From: Ambrosia x helenae
Taxonomy: Eukaryota; Streptophyta; Magnoliopsida; Asterales; Asteraceae
Direction of reading: 5' to 3'
NCBI GenBank assembly: GCA_030844895.1
Contig: CM061230.1
Location: 5,992,705 to 6,056,704 of the forward strand
Length of the DNA stretch: 64,000 nt
Shown: positions 61,751 through 64,000 of the stretch, piece by piece
Numbering within the stretch: position 1 is the first letter of the stretch
How the letters are laid out: each line of letters starts with the position of its first letter
Notes under the pieces: model-generated
Seen by the model: only the letters and a program-made list of their open reading frames with translations
Databases searched by the model: none
What the model was told of the DNA's origin: nothing
Translations under genes and position numbers: made by a program

Positions 61751-61965
61751 TGTTAGCTACAAATGTAAAGAAGAGAAACAGAAAGAGAAATCTTTATTCA
61801 ATTCATAGCTAAAACATCACAATACACAATTCCCTCCTATTTATACAACCTAACTACCAGTAACTAACTTTTGAACTTCTAAAACTTGACACAATTGACC
61901 CTTATACCACTCTTTATTACAAATGAGCACTATTCTTTATTACAACTGAACACTTATATCTAACA
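61751..61965 (-). repeat. 3' LTR of the Ty3/gypsy element
   Basis: On the minus strand it begins TGTTAGATATAAGTG and ends TTTGTAGCTAACA, with TGTTAG/CTAACA inverted ends. At 215 bp it is short. A TATA-like TATAAATAGGAGGG lies near 61850. Confidence 0.75.
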
Positions 61966-61989
61966 TAACTTCCCCCCCAGAAAGCATTC

Positions 61990-64000
61990 TTGTCCTCAAG
62001 AATTAAATTCTGGAAAACGAAGATTAAAATCATCTGCAAACTCCCATGTTGCCTCAGTCAAAGGGAGGTCTTTCCAGTGTATCAGTTGTTGCTACACCAA
62101 ACTGTTATTCCTTCTTATGACTCTTTTATCAATGATAGCCCTTGGTTGTAATGTAAATCTTGGGCCTACTGGAAATGACAACAATGGAACATGATTGCCT
62201 CTAGCTCTTTTTAACAATGATACATGAAAAACATTATGGATTTGAGCATCTGCAGGCAAATCCAGTTTGTAAGCCACAGATCCCACCTTTGCCAAAACCA
62301 AAAAAGGGCCAAAAAACTTAGGTCCTATCTTGCAGTGTTTTTGAACTCTTAATGTAGTCTGAACAAAATGTCTTAATTTGAGATAAACCCAATCATCCAC
62401 CACAAAAGATCTCTCACTTCTTTTCTTGTCAGCACTTTGTTTCATTCTATTCCTGGCCCTATGGAGTTCTTCCACTGAAGCCACAGCAGTGTCATTGGCT
62501 ATATAAGGAATGTGTAAGGGAGCTGGAAAACCATATAAGGCTTCAAAAGGAGTTGTCTTGATAGAAGAATGATAAGATGTGTTATACCAATACTCAGCCA
62601 AACTTATCCACTTGAACCATTGAGCAGGTCTATGCATACACATGCATCTTAAGTAAGACTCCAAACACCTGTTTAAAACTTCTGTCTGGCCATCACTTTG
62701 AGGATGGTAAGCAGTACAATAAGACAAGTTTACCCCTTGCAATCTCATAAACTCTCTCCAAAACTGACTTAAGAAAATAGAGTCCCTATCAGAGACAATA
62801 TTGACTGGACAGCCATGAAGTTTAAACACATTATCCAGGAACACTTAAGCCACTTGAACAACAGTGTAAGGATGAGTTAAAGGTAAAAAGTGAGCAAATT
62901 TAGTTAACCTATCCACCACCACTAAAATAACATCCTTACCATGTGATTTAGGAAGCCCAGAGATGAAGTCCATAGAAATGTCTGTGAACACATGAGTTGG
63001 AACAGGAAGTGGTTGTAGTAAGCCAGGATTGGCAATGGGTCCATACTTAGCTTGTTGGCATTCTGAACATTCTCTCACAAAATTAAACACATCTTTAGAA
63101 CATCTTTTCCAATAACACAAACTGTTTAGTCTCTTCAGGGTAGGTAAATACCCAGAATGCCCTCCAGTTGGAGAACTGTGGAAAAGGACTAAAATATCCT
63201 TCTTAAGGGCAGTATCATCACCAATCCAAACCTTATTCTTCCTTCTTAATAATTGGCCATCCCAAGTTACATTAGGAATAGTGTTACCCTGCTGCAAATT
63301 CCCAATAATGGTTTGTAACTTGGCATCATTCTTCCAAGAATCCTTGATTCTGGTTAATAAAACAGGACATAGAGTACTTAAACTTATTTCAAACAAAGCC
63401 ATTCCATGAATTCTAGATAATCCATCAGCTACCAAATTATCACTTCCTTGTTTATACATGATTTCATATGTATAACCCATCAACTTGGCCAGCCAAGTTT
63501 GTTGCAATGGGGTAGTGATCTTTTGGCTCAACAAGTATTTCAAGCTTCTGTGATCAATTTTGATAATGAACTTTTTAACAATCAAGTAATGATGCCACTG
63601 TTTTACAGCCATCAAGATTGCAAGAAGTTCCTTTTCATATACTGATAAATTTTGTTGCCTTACAGATAGAGCTTTGCTAATATAAGCCAGAGGATGCCCT
63701 TGCTGCATTAAAACTGCACCCATTCCCTTAGAAGAAGCATCTGTTTCAATTACAAAATCTTTGGAAAAATCTGGTAAAGCAAGTACAGGAGCAGAAGTCA
63801 ATGCTCTTTTCAACTGATTAAAGGCTCCTTGAGCCTCCTCATGCCACTGGAAGGCTTCCTTCTTCAAGAGTTCAGTTAAAGGTCTAGCCATGGTACCAAA
63901 CCCTTTGATGAACCTCCTGTAATAGCCTGCTAAGCCCAAAAATCCTCTCAACTGTTTCTGATTAAGAGGAATTGGCCAATGCTTAATGGCCTCTATCTTT
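61990..64000 (-). pseudogene. Ty3/gypsy pol fragment with two in-frame stops
   Basis: From the window edge: end of reverse transcriptase (RGFLGLAGYYRRFI), RNase H (ETDASSKGMGAVLMQ, YEKELLAI), the integrase zinc region (H at GGHSGYLPTLKRL, C-x2-C in ECSECQQAK) and part of the integrase core (TDISMDFISGLPKS). A TAA at 62845-62847 interrupts the core, after which the frame reads on (NIVSDRDSIFLSQFW, AYHPQSDGQTEVLNR). A TAG at 62092-62094 precedes a chromodomain-like tail (WKDLPLTEATWEF). Both stops are in frame with no shift. This copy is therefore likely inactive. Confidence 0.85.

Larger units (their letters stand above)
61751..64000 (-). mobile_element. Ty3/gypsy retrotransposon, 3' half
   Basis: Minus-oriented. 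The 3' LTR is followed upstream by a G-rich polypurine tract (plus strand CTTCCCCCCC at about 61970-61977) and then pol. The 5' part lies beyond the window. The order RT, RNase H, integrase identifies Ty3/gypsy; a short chromodomain-like C terminus suggests a chromovirus-type lineage. Confidence 0.85.

Overview
This is a stretch of AT-rich plant nuclear DNA. The evidence is a eukaryotic tRNA-Leu, genes with many GT-AG introns plus one apparent U12 AT-AC intron, plant gene families (TTC4/CNS1-type TPR co-chaperone, AMBRA1-like DCAF, WDR26/CTLH, B3/REM, G-type lectin receptor kinase), and typical plant transposons (Helitrons with RPA, hAT, PIF-like and MULE-like MITEs, SINEs, LINE, LTR elements). 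It is a eudicot. The repeat style made me think of Asteraceae, but that is a guess.

Layout. 1-5.3 kb: nested small transposons and a tRNA-Leu(CAG). 5.4-9.8 kb (+): TTC4-like co-chaperone gene, 8 exons. 9.8-14.4 kb: intergenic, with a second copy of the CCACC-rich MITE in opposite orientation. 14.5-20.7 kb (-): AMBRA1-like WD40 gene, 12 coding exons. 21.1-23.0 kb: a small Helitron and a hAT element. 24.1-29.7 kb (-): WDR26-like LisH-CTLH-WD40 gene. 29.0-35 kb: SINE, LINE tail, solo LTR and AT-rich intergenic DNA. 35.0-35.9 kb: receptor-kinase relics arranged as a long inverted repeat, one arm carrying a hAT MITE.

36.2-57.8 kb is one nested mobile structure. Two 1109-bp LTRs with a matching 5-bp target duplication (CATAC) enclose about 4.4 kb of non-coding internal DNA (LARD-like). 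A 15.0-kb Helitron has inserted into that DNA. The Helitron (A|TC...CTAG|T) carries three intact genes on its + strand: a triple-B3 protein (361 aa), an RPA70-like single-strand-binding protein (553 aa) and a complete Rep/helicase (1760 aa in my model). All three exon models keep frame from ATG to stop. The LARD internal region holds about 19 short hairpins whose arms co-vary. 58-64 kb: nested hAT elements, a short acidic membrane-anchored gene, and the 3' half of a Ty3/gypsy element with two in-frame stops.

Together: TTC4-like protein would serve Hsp70/Hsp90, while the two WD40 genes are predicted subunits of two different ubiquitin ligases (CUL4-DDB1 and GID/CTLH). In the Helitron, Rep/Hel would drive rolling-circle transposition and RPA would bind the single strand; the B3 protein may be captured cargo or a regulator. 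Single-base changes in A/T runs break frame in the TTC4-like, WDR26-like and 61-kb genes, which suggests either homopolymer sequencing errors or recent slippage.
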